Source of the DNA: Labilithrix sp.
GTDB lineage: Bacteria > Myxococcota_A > Polyangia > Polyangiales > Polyangiaceae
NCBI GenBank assembly: GCA_019637225.1
Contig: JAHBWC010000017.1
Span: 1-64,000, forward strand
Direction: 5' to 3'
Length of the DNA stretch: 64,000 bases
Part shown: positions 19,873-32,811 of the stretch, piece by piece
Layout: each line of letters opens with the position of its first letter
Position numbering within the stretch: position 1 is the first letter of the stretch
Program-made: the position numbers and the translations under genes
Notes under the pieces: model-generated
What the model saw: the letters and a program-made list of their open reading frames with translations, nothing else
The model's database searches: none
Told to the model about the DNA's origin: nothing

Positions 19873-20798
19873 TGCGCCTCTCTCTCGTCGGCGCGCTCGG
19901 CGCCTCGGTCGGTCTCTGTGCCCTCGCGGCGTGCGTGCCGGCGGACGAGGCGCTCCGCCTGGGATCGGTGCAGTTCTCGTTCAGGGTGAGCGAGCGGACG
20001 CAGGAGGGGGTCGACGCCACGGAGACCCTCGACGGTTGGTCGATCCGCTTCGAGCGCACGGTGCTCGGCTTCAAGACGATGACGATCGGGCAGATCGGCG
20101 TGCCCGACGTCTGTTCGTATCGCGGCCGCGGCGCGGAGAGCGACATCGTCTTCGACCCTCGCTTCGGCGCCGTGCAGACGTTCAACGGCATCCAGCCCGT
20201 CGAGTGTCCGGACGTCGGCATCATCTTCGGGCCGCCGGGCGCCGAGACGACGCTGGGAGCGGGCGTGACCTCGAAGGATCTCGTCGACCTCGCGTCGGGT
20301 GTCCCTGCGCACGCGATCATCGAGGCGGTCGCGTCACGCGAGGCCCTCGGCTCCCGCGAGCCGGAGACGCTTCGCATCGTCCTCCGCTTCGACTCGACGC
20401 GCACCTCGACCCGCTTCGGTGGCTGTCGCGCGGCGGCGCGCGGCGTTCGTGTCCTCGAGGGGGAGCGCGATCAGGTCTCGGTCCGCCTCGCGGCCGAGCA
20501 CCTGTTCCGCGACGCGATCGCGCCGGGTTCGGGGCTCCGCGTCGAGCCGTTCGCGCTGGCCGGCCGGAACGGCGACGGCGACGACGTCGTCACGATGGCC
20601 GAGCTCGACGGCCTCCGTCTCAACCGGATCCCCTTCGGCGGGGACTACCAGATCCCCAACGGCATCAGCACCGACACGTTCGGCGACTACGTTCGCGTGC
20701 TCTTCCGCTTCGCCTTCATGTTCCGGAACGAGGATGGCCTCTGCGTCGGCAACGAGCCGGGCAGCGAGGAAGGCGGTCAGGCCCCGCCCGAGCCGTAA
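19872..20798 (+). CDS. lipoprotein coupled to the TonB-dependent receptor
   Basis: A 308-residue predicted lipoprotein with signal GALGASVGLCALAAC (lipobox LAAC). The mature part is mainly beta and carries six Cys; residues near 234-245 contain NGDGDDVVTMAEL, an EF-hand-like loop. No named family is recognised. Because the ATG overlaps the receptor's stop, it is probably a surface partner of that receptor, for example a substrate-capturing lipoprotein, but that is inference from position only. Confidence 0.7.
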   Translation: MRLSLVGALGASVGLCALAACVPADEALRLGSVQFSFRVSERTQEGVDATETLDGWSIRFERTVLGFKTMTIGQIGVPDVCSYRGRGAESDIVFDPRFGAVQTFNGIQPVECPDVGIIFGPPGAETTLGAGVTSKDLVDLASGVPAHAIIEAVASREALGSREPETLRIVLRFDSTRTSTRFGGCRAAARGVRVLEGERDQVSVRLAAEHLFRDAIAPGSGLRVEPFALAGRNGDGDDVVTMAELDGLRLNRIPFGGDYQIPNGISTDTFGDYVRVLFRFAFMFRNEDGLCVGNEPGSEEGGQAPPEP

Positions 20799-20806
20799 AG
20801 CGGCGC

Positions 20807-22612
<1,806 letters not shown>

Positions 22613-22695
22613 CGGCCACACCAGCGTAACTGGCTCGCCGGCGCCTGGCCCAAGAGCGCGCGAAAACGCGCACTACTTCGATAACCGCCGGCTCC

Positions 22696-24741
<2,046 letters not shown>

Positions 24742-24923
24742 CCTGGAAAAACCCTAGTCTGCTCGAGGTGACCGGTCAACGCGACGGGAGCAAAGAGCGC
24801 GGGTTCGATCGCCGATCGGTCGGCCGGCTCGGTCGAGGCTCCGCGGAGCGCGGGGCGCCATCGTCGCGCTCGGCGATCCCGCGCGACGCCGAGGGTAAGA
24901 CAGTGTATTCCTTCAGCCTCGCG

Positions 24924-26300
24924 ATGGTCACAGCCCGGATGAGGAGGCCTCGGCTCGGGGTGGGAGTCGGGCTCGTCGGCGCCCTCGTCGGGTTGGAGGC
25001 GGACGCCGTTGCCGCAGGGCCCATCACGAAGGGCCCGTGGGTCCAGCGCGTGACGTCGAGCTCGGCGGTCGTCCGTGTCGAGGTCGACCCGCCCGCGGCC
25101 GCGGCCGTCGAGATCGGCCTCGGTCCCACCGAAGGCGACAGCGGCCAGCGCGTCTTCACGAGCGACGCTCCGCGCGCGCTCCACACGATCGTGCTCGACG
25201 GCTTGCAGCCCGGCACGCGTTACCCGTACTCCGTCCGCGTCGGGGCGACGTCGAAGTACGCGGCGTTCGTGACCGCTCCGCCCGACGAGGGGGACGCGCC
25301 GTTCCGCTTCCTCGTGTACGGCGACAATCGCACCGACGACGCCGCCCACGCCGCCGTCGTCCGCGCGATGGTCCCGGCGGCCACGGATTTTCTCGTCCAC
25401 ACGGGCGACTTCGTGGCGGACGGCGGTTCGGCGGCAGAGTGGCAGACGTTCTTCGACATCGAGGCGCCGCTGCTCGGCGCGCGCTGCCTCTTCTCGTGCG
25501 TCGGCAACCACGAGCTCACCGACGGATCCGGCATCGCCTACGCGCGCTTCTTCGGGCCCACCGATCTGCCGGCGGTCGTCGACGCGGGCCGCGCCCCGAC
25601 GGGGCGTGCGCCGGCGGCCCTGCGCCCAGAGCACCTCAACGGTACGTACCGCTGGGGCAACACCCGCTTCTTCTTCATCAACGGTCTCGTGAGCTACCGA
25701 GGCACCGTCGATCGCACGTGGCTCGAGACGGCGCTCACCGAAGCGGACGCCGAGGCGAGCTTGAAGTGGCGTGTCGTCGTCGTTCACCACGGTCCGTGGT
25801 CGAGCGGCCCTCACGGCAAGAACGCGCGCCTCCACGACGCCGGCATCATCCCGCTCCTGAAGGAGCACAAGGTCGACCTCATCCTCTCGGGACACGATCA
25901 CATCTACGAGCGCGGCTTCGCCGACGGGCTCGCGTACGTCGTCTCCGGCGGAGGCGGAGCGCCCGTCTATCCGATCAAGGCGCCGCTGCCCGAGGCGAGG
26001 AAGCTCGAGTCCGTGCGCCACTTCGTCGATGTCAGCGTGAGCGGCGCGGCGATGCAGTTCGTCGCGACCCGCGCGGACGGATCGACGATCGAGCGCTGCG
26101 CGCTCAGCAAGGCCCTCGGCGGTTGGGACTGTGACGGGACCGGCGCGGTCGCGCCGTCGCCTCCGCCGGCTCCGACCTCACGCTGCGCGTGCGACGTCGT
26201 CGGCGCGACGCCGTGGGTCGGCGCCGCGCCGCTCGGCGGCGTCGCGCTCGGGGCCGTCGTCCTCGCGTTCGTCCGGCGGCGTCGCCGGACGACGCCCTGA
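24924..26300 (+). CDS. secreted metallophosphoesterase, purple acid phosphatase-like, MYXO-CTERM tail
   Basis: About 458 residues. After a signal peptide, an N-terminal fibronectin-like domain (PWVQRVTSSSAVVRVEVD..., about 25-110) precedes the metallophosphoesterase domain: YGDNRTD, HTGDFVADG, CVGNHEL, VVVHHGPW and SGHDHIYERG carry the metal ligands. The C-terminal RCACDVVG, a hydrophobic segment and FVRRRRRTTP form a MYXO-CTERM-like sorting signal (Cys, transmembrane helix, basic end). The enzyme should hydrolyse phosphate esters outside the inner membrane and be processed to the cell surface. The start is uncertain between 24924 and 24939; the frame is open farther upstream. Confidence 0.87.
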   Translation: MVTARMRRPRLGVGVGLVGALVGLEADAVAAGPITKGPWVQRVTSSSAVVRVEVDPPAAAAVEIGLGPTEGDSGQRVFTSDAPRALHTIVLDGLQPGTRYPYSVRVGATSKYAAFVTAPPDEGDAPFRFLVYGDNRTDDAAHAAVVRAMVPAATDFLVHTGDFVADGGSAAEWQTFFDIEAPLLGARCLFSCVGNHELTDGSGIAYARFFGPTDLPAVVDAGRAPTGRAPAALRPEHLNGTYRWGNTRFFFINGLVSYRGTVDRTWLETALTEADAEASLKWRVVVVHHGPWSSGPHGKNARLHDAGIIPLLKEHKVDLILSGHDHIYERGFADGLAYVVSGGGGAPVYPIKAPLPEARKLESVRHFVDVSVSGAAMQFVATRADGSTIERCALSKALGGWDCDGTGAVAPSPPPAPTSRCACDVVGATPWVGAAPLGGVALGAVVLAFVRRRRRTTP

Positions 26301-26388
26301 CGCACGCGCCGCGGCCAAGACCGTGAACACGTGGCGGCGATGACGTTCTCCCGTCACCGTGCCGTACAGAGGTCTCGTCAGGAGCGCG

Positions 26389-27945
26389 TCACGGCGACGG
26401 AGTTGGAAGTTGCGGCGCGCGCTTTCGCACGGTGATCGCCTTCGTGGACGGCTTCGTATCGTAGAGCTCCTCGTGGCCTCCTTGCACGAAGAGGTCGCCC
26501 GCGGCGAGCATGCCCGACACTGAACCGGTGCGGCCACCGACGATGCGCCGAACACCGTCCACGAGTGAATAGGCGAAGACGAGCCCGCAGACGGGGGGCT
26601 CGTTCACGCGTGCCTCCCGCTCGGCTGTGCTCTCGTCTTGGGGCACCACGTCGTCGATGGGCTCGGCGTAGTAGAGCAAGTCCGTTCCGACGAACGCCGC
26701 TTCGCGTTCCACCATGCCGGTCGGCCACGTGACGGCGAAGGCGCTGGTAGGAAGTGAACCAGGTTGGCTCGTGTCGAGCCGATTCACGATCCGACTCGGA
26801 TTTCGTTCATCGTATGCGAGATAGTAGATGAACGTGCCCAGGGCGCCGGGCGACCGAAAGAAACGACTGTTCGGCGTCGAGACGCCCCCGTCCGCCGGCT
26901 CGAGGTCCGTCGGCGAGACAGCGTACGACCCGTCGATGAGCATCAGCGCCTCTTGGGGAACGGCGACGTTCGACCAGCTCGGGGCACCCGCCGGGAAATC
27001 GAGGTAGCGAAACTCCCAGGTCGTGGCGTCCGGCGTGCGCCGGCTCATCCACGTCAGGCGTTGTTCCGACGCGACAGGAGCGAGCACCTCCGTCTCGAGG
27101 AAGGCGGGGTCGAGCTCCCATGTGTCCAGGTGGCGACGCCGCCACGCCGCTTCCCCCAGCGGAACGTAGAGAAGGTCGCCTCCGACGAAATAGGCCTTGG
27201 GATGGATCGGCGTGTTCGCGGCTGCGGTCAGCGGGTTCGGGACGAACATCGCGATCTCACCGAGCTCCTGCTGCGTCCGATCGGAGAGCGCGACACGGGT
27301 GAGATAGAAATGCGGATCGGCGCTGTAAGAGCCCGTTCGATGAACGAGAAAGAGGTGTGTGCCCGTGCTGTAGAGCGCGTAAGGCTGCCACGAAGAGTCC
27401 ACGGAAGCTGTGGCCGGAGTCGTGATGCGCACGATCGCCTCGCCCGCCTCGGGCCCCTCGAACGCCTCGCCCTGCAGTGGATCTCGCCAGAGCGTCAGCG
27501 TTGGCACCTGCGGTGGGATCTTGTCGAAGGTATCGTCGGCCTCCGCGCTGATCTCCGGGCTCGCGACCCAGTAGAGATGAGCTGCGTCGACGGCCACGAT
27601 GCCGTTGACGGCGTCGACCCCGAGCTGCCTGTCGATATTGTGGAAGTCCCCACACTTGTCGAGACAGATGCCGCTCGAGCAAATCATCCGCTCGGCCTCT
27701 GGGCACGGCGAATCGGACGAGCTTCGCTCGCATCGAAGCGCTCTCGAGTACGGACAGCGCACGGCTTCGTCGCAGCGAATGCGGCAGATGCCATTCGCGC
27801 ACGCGGCGTAGGCTGGGCACTCAGCCGAGCTCGCGCATGACGTGTACTCTGCAAGCTGGAGAGGAGCCGAGTCGCAGGCGGGAGCGATGAACGCAAGCCC
27901 GCCAAGGCTGGCGAGCAGCCCAGCCCAGATCAACCGCATCTTCAC
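26389..27945 (-). CDS. Cys-rich lipoprotein, last gene of the caspase operon
   Basis: A 518-residue protein with a lipoprotein-like start (LLASLGGLAFIAPAC). Residues about 25-95 hold some 14 Cys in patterns such as CASSAECPAYAACANGICRIRC and MICSSGICLDKC, typical of the Cys-rich N-termini of myxobacterial surface proteins. The rest is a beta-strand-rich domain with repeated units (VNGIVAVDAAHLYWVAS, SGTHLFLVHRT, FVGGDLLYVPLG, FVGTDLLYYAE) that look like blades of a beta-propeller. The GTG at 27945 has AAGGAG 5 bp upstream and overlaps the caspase gene's TGA (GTGA), so it is preferred to the ATG two codons later. Confidence 0.68.
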   Translation of the reverse strand: MKMRLIWAGLLASLGGLAFIAPACDSAPLQLAEYTSCASSAECPAYAACANGICRIRCDEAVRCPYSRALRCERSSSDSPCPEAERMICSSGICLDKCGDFHNIDRQLGVDAVNGIVAVDAAHLYWVASPEISAEADDTFDKIPPQVPTLTLWRDPLQGEAFEGPEAGEAIVRITTPATASVDSSWQPYALYSTGTHLFLVHRTGSYSADPHFYLTRVALSDRTQQELGEIAMFVPNPLTAAANTPIHPKAYFVGGDLLYVPLGEAAWRRRHLDTWELDPAFLETEVLAPVASEQRLTWMSRRTPDATTWEFRYLDFPAGAPSWSNVAVPQEALMLIDGSYAVSPTDLEPADGGVSTPNSRFFRSPGALGTFIYYLAYDERNPSRIVNRLDTSQPGSLPTSAFAVTWPTGMVEREAAFVGTDLLYYAEPIDDVVPQDESTAEREARVNEPPVCGLVFAYSLVDGVRRIVGGRTGSVSGMLAAGDLFVQGGHEELYDTKPSTKAITVRKRAPQLPTPSP

Positions 27946-29915
27946 GGCGTCTCCTTGGATTCGTTGGTGGCGAGGCCGTAGCGCGTACGCTGGTCTCTCC
28001 GACAGGCCTGATTGGGTTGGTAGGCGATGCCGAACGTCGCGCTGGCAGCCAAGTCCGTGAACGAACCGCTGAGCGGGCTGTCCAAGCTGATGCCGGCGAA
28101 CACCGGAAAATCGCAGGTGATGTGCACGTCCACGAGGGCCCCGCCGGTGAGGAACCCGTCGACGCCACCCGCGACGCGCAAGCCGGCAGGCTGATTGCCG
28201 ACCTGGAGGCCATCGACACCTGCGCCGATGTTCAACACGACGGCGGCCCTTCCGAGCGGCAGTCGAGGGCCCACGCGCCCAGCTGCGCGCAGCCAGGTCA
28301 GGCTGATGTCATCGACCGACGCGCGTACGCCCGGGAGTGTCGACCTGGGCGGAGTGCGAACGTCGGCGCTCAGCGCGGCGAGCCCGACCTCGCCCAAGGC
28401 CACGAACCAGCGGCTGACGAAGCCTCCATGCATGGCTCCGCCGACACCGCTGAAGCGAAGGTCGAGGCCTTCGTAGGTCGGTCGCGCCTCTTCGGCGACC
28501 TCGGGTCGAATCCCATAGCCGTCCGAGAAGCGTGTCGTCGGGATCCACACCGCGAGTCCAAGCCGAAACCCGTTCGGATTGCCGGACGGTCCGCGAAGCA
28601 GCGCCCCGTCGGCGCTCTCGAGCGCGCCACGAAGATCGACATCGACGCCGGCCTTCGCGACGAAGGACGTCTTCAGATCCCGACACCCCGGGACGCGGAC
28701 GACGACGCTGTGAGGCCCAGGCGCGATCGGGAAGGAGACGTGCTCGAGCCTGTCGAGGCCCGTCGTCGAGTCCCTCGTCTGCTTGCCTCCGTGCGCCGCG
28801 AGGGCCGTCGGGGAGCCATCGACGTACAAAGCGAGCCCGTGCTCGATGCTCCTCGGAGCGTCGCCTTCGCAGGTCACCGCGACCCTGAGCTGCGGTAGCT
28901 TCGGACCTTCTTCGACGGGGGGCTTCCACGTGTCGAGCTGACTACGGATCGTCGCGAGGCTCGGCGCCTTCTCGGTCGCTCCGCGCTCGAGGATCTCGTC
29001 ATCTGCGTCGGTGATAATCTGAGGATGTTGCTCGTGGTTGTTCGGGAGACTCCGGAGTACCAGGCTCGCGTACGCCTGCGCCTCGGCGACGGTGACGACC
29101 TGATCGCCGTTGGTGTCCGCCCATCCGCGGAGCGCTCCGAGGAGCAAGTAGCTCAACGCCGGTCGCATCGAGCCCGGCAGCGCGCCCGCGTACTCCGCCG
29201 CACTCCCTGCAGTGAAGACCGTCGTTGCCGATTCGGAGATGAGGTTCGTCGCCACCACCGGCTGCACTTGCGGGAGCAAGGTCTTGCCCTCGTTCGAGAC
29301 GCCGGAGAAGCACGCGTCGAGGACCAACACGGATCGGCTCTGCTTGCCCGTCTTCACGAGCTTCTGCAGATCGTCGTAGGGAACGCCGCGCGCGGTGAAG
29401 CTCGCGTCCGACGGCCGGACGTCGGCTCCCAGCAGGATGCCCTTCTTGCCCGCATCCGCCGGGGCACCATGCCCGATGAAGATGACGAACATCGTGCCGG
29501 ACTCGTCCATCCGCTCCGCGACGTCCTTGATACTCGCGACGATCGCGTCGGAGGTGGCGTTCTGATCGGTCAGCAACTTCACGCGATCGGGCGAGAGGTT
29601 GCGTCGAAGAAGAAAGTACTTCTCCCAGTCGCGAGCGTTGTCGGCGGCGCCCGGCACTCGCGGCAGCGCGTCGTAGCGATCGATGCCGATGATGACGGCG
29701 CCGTCCTTCGACGGCTCCGTGGCTGCTCCCTGGATGGGCGTGCCGAGGTCGGGCCAGAGGCCCGTCGTCGCCTGCGCGTTGGCCTCACGTGGGGCGAGCG
29801 TCGCAGCGAGCGCCAGCAGCGCTGCCGCCCAGGTACGGCCACGCTGCCAAGGCGCCCAGCTCACGGCTCGTCCGGCGCGCGCGAGGAGCGTCGGCCTCGA
29901 ATGACTCTTTTGCAC
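27942..29915 (-). CDS. secreted caspase-like (C14) protein with PEGA-like and beta-rich C-terminal domains
   Basis: A 657-residue protein. Signal peptide ends about residue 48 (AAALLALAATLAPREANAQ). The C14 domain (about 70-310) has the catalytic His149 in FVIFIGHGAP and Cys202 in LVLDACFSG, and the beginning AVIIGIDRYDALPRVPGAADNARDW is typical. DTNGDQVVTVAE (267-278) is an EF-hand-like loop. Residues about 345-430 look like a PEGA-type sheet (ALYVDGSP, APGPHSVVVRVPGC). The remaining 220 residues have alternating strands with Gly and aromatics, as in outer-membrane barrels. Caspase-like peptidases cut after Arg/Lys or Asp; specificity cannot be told. GTG start, 8 bp after the upstream lipoprotein gene. 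Confidence 0.85.
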   Translation of the reverse strand: MQKSHSRPTLLARAGRAVSWAPWQRGRTWAAALLALAATLAPREANAQATTGLWPDLGTPIQGAATEPSKDGAVIIGIDRYDALPRVPGAADNARDWEKYFLLRRNLSPDRVKLLTDQNATSDAIVASIKDVAERMDESGTMFVIFIGHGAPADAGKKGILLGADVRPSDASFTARGVPYDDLQKLVKTGKQSRSVLVLDACFSGVSNEGKTLLPQVQPVVATNLISESATTVFTAGSAAEYAGALPGSMRPALSYLLLGALRGWADTNGDQVVTVAEAQAYASLVLRSLPNNHEQHPQIITDADDEILERGATEKAPSLATIRSQLDTWKPPVEEGPKLPQLRVAVTCEGDAPRSIEHGLALYVDGSPTALAAHGGKQTRDSTTGLDRLEHVSFPIAPGPHSVVVRVPGCRDLKTSFVAKAGVDVDLRGALESADGALLRGPSGNPNGFRLGLAVWIPTTRFSDGYGIRPEVAEEARPTYEGLDLRFSGVGGAMHGGFVSRWFVALGEVGLAALSADVRTPPRSTLPGVRASVDDISLTWLRAAGRVGPRLPLGRAAVVLNIGAGVDGLQVGNQPAGLRVAGGVDGFLTGGALVDVHITCDFPVFAGISLDSPLSGSFTDLAASATFGIAYQPNQACRRDQRTRYGLATNESKETP

Positions 29916-29923
29916 GGTGTCGC

Positions 29924-31117
29924 CTAGCGCTTCGTCGCCTGCGTTACGGCTTCGCTCGCAGCGGTCTTGTCCTTCGGCGATACCGCGGCGCCCTTCGCCG
30001 CGGCGACCTCCTCGAGCGCCGCTGCGGCGGCATCCGCGAGCGCTGCGTTCGGCACGAAGGTGAGGATCTTGTAGACCGAGAGCCGCTCCGGGCTGTTCTC
30101 ACGCTCGACGCAGACCTTCTGCTGCTCGACCCGACTCGCAACACCCTTGGCGACGGAGCTCGTGAAGCGCTCGTCCTTGATGAGGCCCTTGGTCGTCGAC
30201 GAGAGCGCGCTGCTGCTCGTCTGGATATGCTCGCCGAGGTAACGCACCATCTGGGTGCGGGCGTCGTCCATGGCGCTCGATCGGCCCGAGCTCTCCTGGG
30301 GCGACGGCGCGGATACTCCGCAGAAGTAGATGCCGCTGTCGCTCTTCGGAATGTCGTTGCAGAACGCGCACGACTTCTCGAGCTGCTCCGCCTTTGCGTC
30401 CGCTTCCTTCTTCGCCGCGAGGTTCACGACGCCGGTGGTGACGGGCAAGAACGCGAAGTAGGTGTCGTTGAAGGAGTGGAGCTTCTTCCACTTGCTCGTA
30501 TCGCTGTACGCCGCGTTCGCGACGACCGGCGGGATCGCGACATCGGCCGAGCCGCTTCGGGCCGACTCGACCGCCGCGTAGATTTCGCCTGAGCCGCGGA
30601 GGAACTCGCCGACGACGAGGTTGGTGCACGCGCCGGGCGTCTTCGCGCAGCACGCCGAGAGCCCCTCCGCGTCCGTTTGCACCTGTACTTTCTTCGTGAT
30701 CTTGTAGCGGACGCGCAGGACACTGCCGCTCGAGGTGGCCCCTTGGCCCGTCGCGGCGGCTCCCGGTGCGGCCACGCCCATCGCCGCGCTCGCCTGATTC
30801 GACGCGTAGACGAGCTCGTCGAGCTCCTGGTTCACGCCGACTTCCTTCATCGTGAAGTACTTGCTGCAGACCGTCTGCGCCGCGCGGTTCTCGTCGAGCT
30901 CGGCGCCCACGACCTCCGCGGGCACGAAGCGGCCGACGTAGGTCGAGGGGTCGTCGTCGAATGCGGCACGAAGATGGAGATTTCGTGAAGGCGTCACGCC
31001 CTGGACCGACGTGGAGGACGGCGCGCTCGCCGGATCCGGGTTGGTCGCATTGGATCCTCCGCAGGCGACGGCGCCGAGCGAGACAATGACGAACGAGACA
31101 GCGGACGCAGTGCGCAT
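29924..31117 (-). CDS. lipoprotein in the caspase operon
   Basis: A 397-residue predicted lipoprotein (VSFVIVSLGAVACGGS, lipobox VAC). Mature part mixed alpha/beta with a SACCAKTPGACTNLVVGEFLRG segment and an FCNDIP motif, seven Cys in total, and an Ala-rich coiled-coil-like C-terminus (ADAAAAALEEVAAAKGAAV). A segment SGRSSAMDDARTQMVRYLGEHIQTSSSAL resembles the helical region of LPP20/flagellar-assembly-type lipoproteins, but the match is weak and no name is offered. It is 41 bp after the DUF4384 gene and 8 bp before the caspase gene, so almost certainly in the same operon. Confidence 0.65.
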   Translation of the reverse strand: MRTASAVSFVIVSLGAVACGGSNATNPDPASAPSSTSVQGVTPSRNLHLRAAFDDDPSTYVGRFVPAEVVGAELDENRAAQTVCSKYFTMKEVGVNQELDELVYASNQASAAMGVAAPGAAATGQGATSSGSVLRVRYKITKKVQVQTDAEGLSACCAKTPGACTNLVVGEFLRGSGEIYAAVESARSGSADVAIPPVVANAAYSDTSKWKKLHSFNDTYFAFLPVTTGVVNLAAKKEADAKAEQLEKSCAFCNDIPKSDSGIYFCGVSAPSPQESSGRSSAMDDARTQMVRYLGEHIQTSSSALSSTTKGLIKDERFTSSVAKGVASRVEQQKVCVERENSPERLSVYKILTFVPNAALADAAAAALEEVAAAKGAAVSPKDKTAASEAVTQATKR

Positions 31118-31158
31118 GGGTGGCTTCCTCGAGATGGCGCGACGGTGGTTGTGACGTG

Positions 31159-32586
31159 TCAGCGTGGACAGATCGGGACCCGAGCGAGGGCGGAGAGCGC
31201 CGCTTTCTGGCGCTCGGCCGACGGAGGCCGCGGGCAGCTTCCGCCGGTGAGGACGCGGTAGCCGGTGACCGCGGTCCGGGCTCCAGGCGGGAGGTTCGCG
31301 CCGCGGTGGAGAGCGTCGCCCTCTGCGGGTGCGAGTCGGCAGGTCTCCTTGACCGCCGCGAAGCGCCCGAGCCCGGCGGGCGTGGGCGAGGCGATGACGA
31401 GATAGCGTTCGTCTTCCATTCCCGGCAGCGGGAACGCCTCGAAGCCGCTCTCATCGCCGAGAGGGATCGTCTTTCCAGCGGAAACGACGTCGCTCCGACC
31501 TTGCGTTGGAAACAGCAGGATCGCGCCGTCGGTACCGTAGAGATCGAAGACGCGCACGTGGAGCGTCTCCGTCGTCTTGAGCCACAGCTGCGTCGTCTCA
31601 CCCGCGCAGATGCTCCCGTGATGGTCGCTATCCATGCTCAGGAATAGCCCCTCCGACGTGGGGAGCGCAGGCGGTGGCGTGGGAGGCGGACGCGGCGCGG
31701 CCGCTTCGGGGAAGGAGCCGCTCGAGATCTCGAGCTGGCGTCCGTCCGGCGCGTAGCCCGTCCAGGAGACGTCGACGCGCGGCATCTGCACGCCGCCACG
31801 CTTGAAGAGGCGCCCCACGACGACGAGATCGAAGCCATCGGGTGCCGGCTCCGGGGCCGCCCAAGCCTTGGGTCGAGGGAGGACTCCGCCGATGCTCGTG
31901 AATCCCGTCTTGAAGCGTGATGCGAGCCAGTCGGCTCGCCGTCCACCTGCGAGCTGGTTGCGAGATGGCCCGACGTCGTGGTCGTCGTAGACGGCGGCGA
32001 GAGCGATGCGCGCCGGGCCGGCGATCGGCCGCCGTCCGGCGCGCGAAGCGCTCGCTTGGATGAACTGCGCCGCATCGGCCACGAGCTTGCTGTCGAACGC
32101 CGCGAGGTCGCTCGCGAGGCGGGTCCACTCCTCGATGTGCTGTCGTTTCACGACGGCGGAAGCGCACGTGTCACGTCCGTTCGAGCCGGTCCTCCACGGC
32201 TCGATATGGGTCGCGAGAAACGCACACGCGTCGGCCGCAGCCGCATCGCGCTCGGCGTTGACGCAAATGCGTGCTCGGAGGCGCTGTTGGGCGGCCTGGA
32301 TGGCATTGTCGAGCGCGTGCGGTTGGTTGGCTGGAAACGCCGCGATCTCCGTCTTCCAGCCCGGTGCGATCTCGGGAGGATCGCCGAGGCATGTCCACCC
32401 GGACGACGTGGGCAGGACGGGGTCCGGCGATCCGCTCCGCGCGGGCGAGGCGCTTTTCTGCGATGCCGCGCGCGGCGTCGGCGTGGCCTCCGACGCGCGG
32501 CTGCAGCCCACGCCCAACATCACGAGCAGAGCGGCCCCAGCCGCTGCTCGGCGGGCGCGCGTGTGCACGACTTCCTTCTCCTCCAC
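31159..32586 (-). CDS. DUF4384-like lipoprotein, first gene of the caspase operon
   Basis: A 475-residue predicted lipoprotein with signal AAAGAALLVMLGVGCS. The middle is Ala-rich helical with two short Cys-containing segments. The C-terminal part (about 325-430) has the DUF4384 pattern: LWLKTTETLHVRVFDLYGTDGAILLFPTQG with the Leu-Phe-Pro core, then TIPLGDESGFEAFPLPG and YLVIASPTP. DUF4384 often accompanies secreted caspases and lipoproteins. Start choice is open: GTG at 32586 is given, but GTG at 32568, preceded by GGAGGAGAAGG, would give the same signal peptide. Confidence 0.68.
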   Translation of the reverse strand: MEEKEVVHTRARRAAAGAALLVMLGVGCSRASEATPTPRAASQKSASPARSGSPDPVLPTSSGWTCLGDPPEIAPGWKTEIAAFPANQPHALDNAIQAAQQRLRARICVNAERDAAAADACAFLATHIEPWRTGSNGRDTCASAVVKRQHIEEWTRLASDLAAFDSKLVADAAQFIQASASRAGRRPIAGPARIALAAVYDDHDVGPSRNQLAGGRRADWLASRFKTGFTSIGGVLPRPKAWAAPEPAPDGFDLVVVGRLFKRGGVQMPRVDVSWTGYAPDGRQLEISSGSFPEAAAPRPPPTPPPALPTSEGLFLSMDSDHHGSICAGETTQLWLKTTETLHVRVFDLYGTDGAILLFPTQGRSDVVSAGKTIPLGDESGFEAFPLPGMEDERYLVIASPTPAGLGRFAAVKETCRLAPAEGDALHRGANLPPGARTAVTGYRVLTGGSCPRPPSAERQKAALSALARVPICPR

Positions 32587-32811
32587 GAACGAGTCCCCTC
32601 CACCGGCGAGTCGAGGTCGGCGCCAGAGCCGGCGCGAGCGTTCCCACCACGGTATTGGCGGCCCCTTCTTCGTGCGTCCCCCAAATGGGGTAGATGCTTC
32701 GGAGCGCGCTCGTGGCTCCTCTCCGACACGGGCCGCACGCGCTCGTGCGCAGCGCCGTTCGCGGATCGCACGCGCTCGCGCGTTCCACCTTCCGTTGCGA
32801 TCCGCGAGTCT

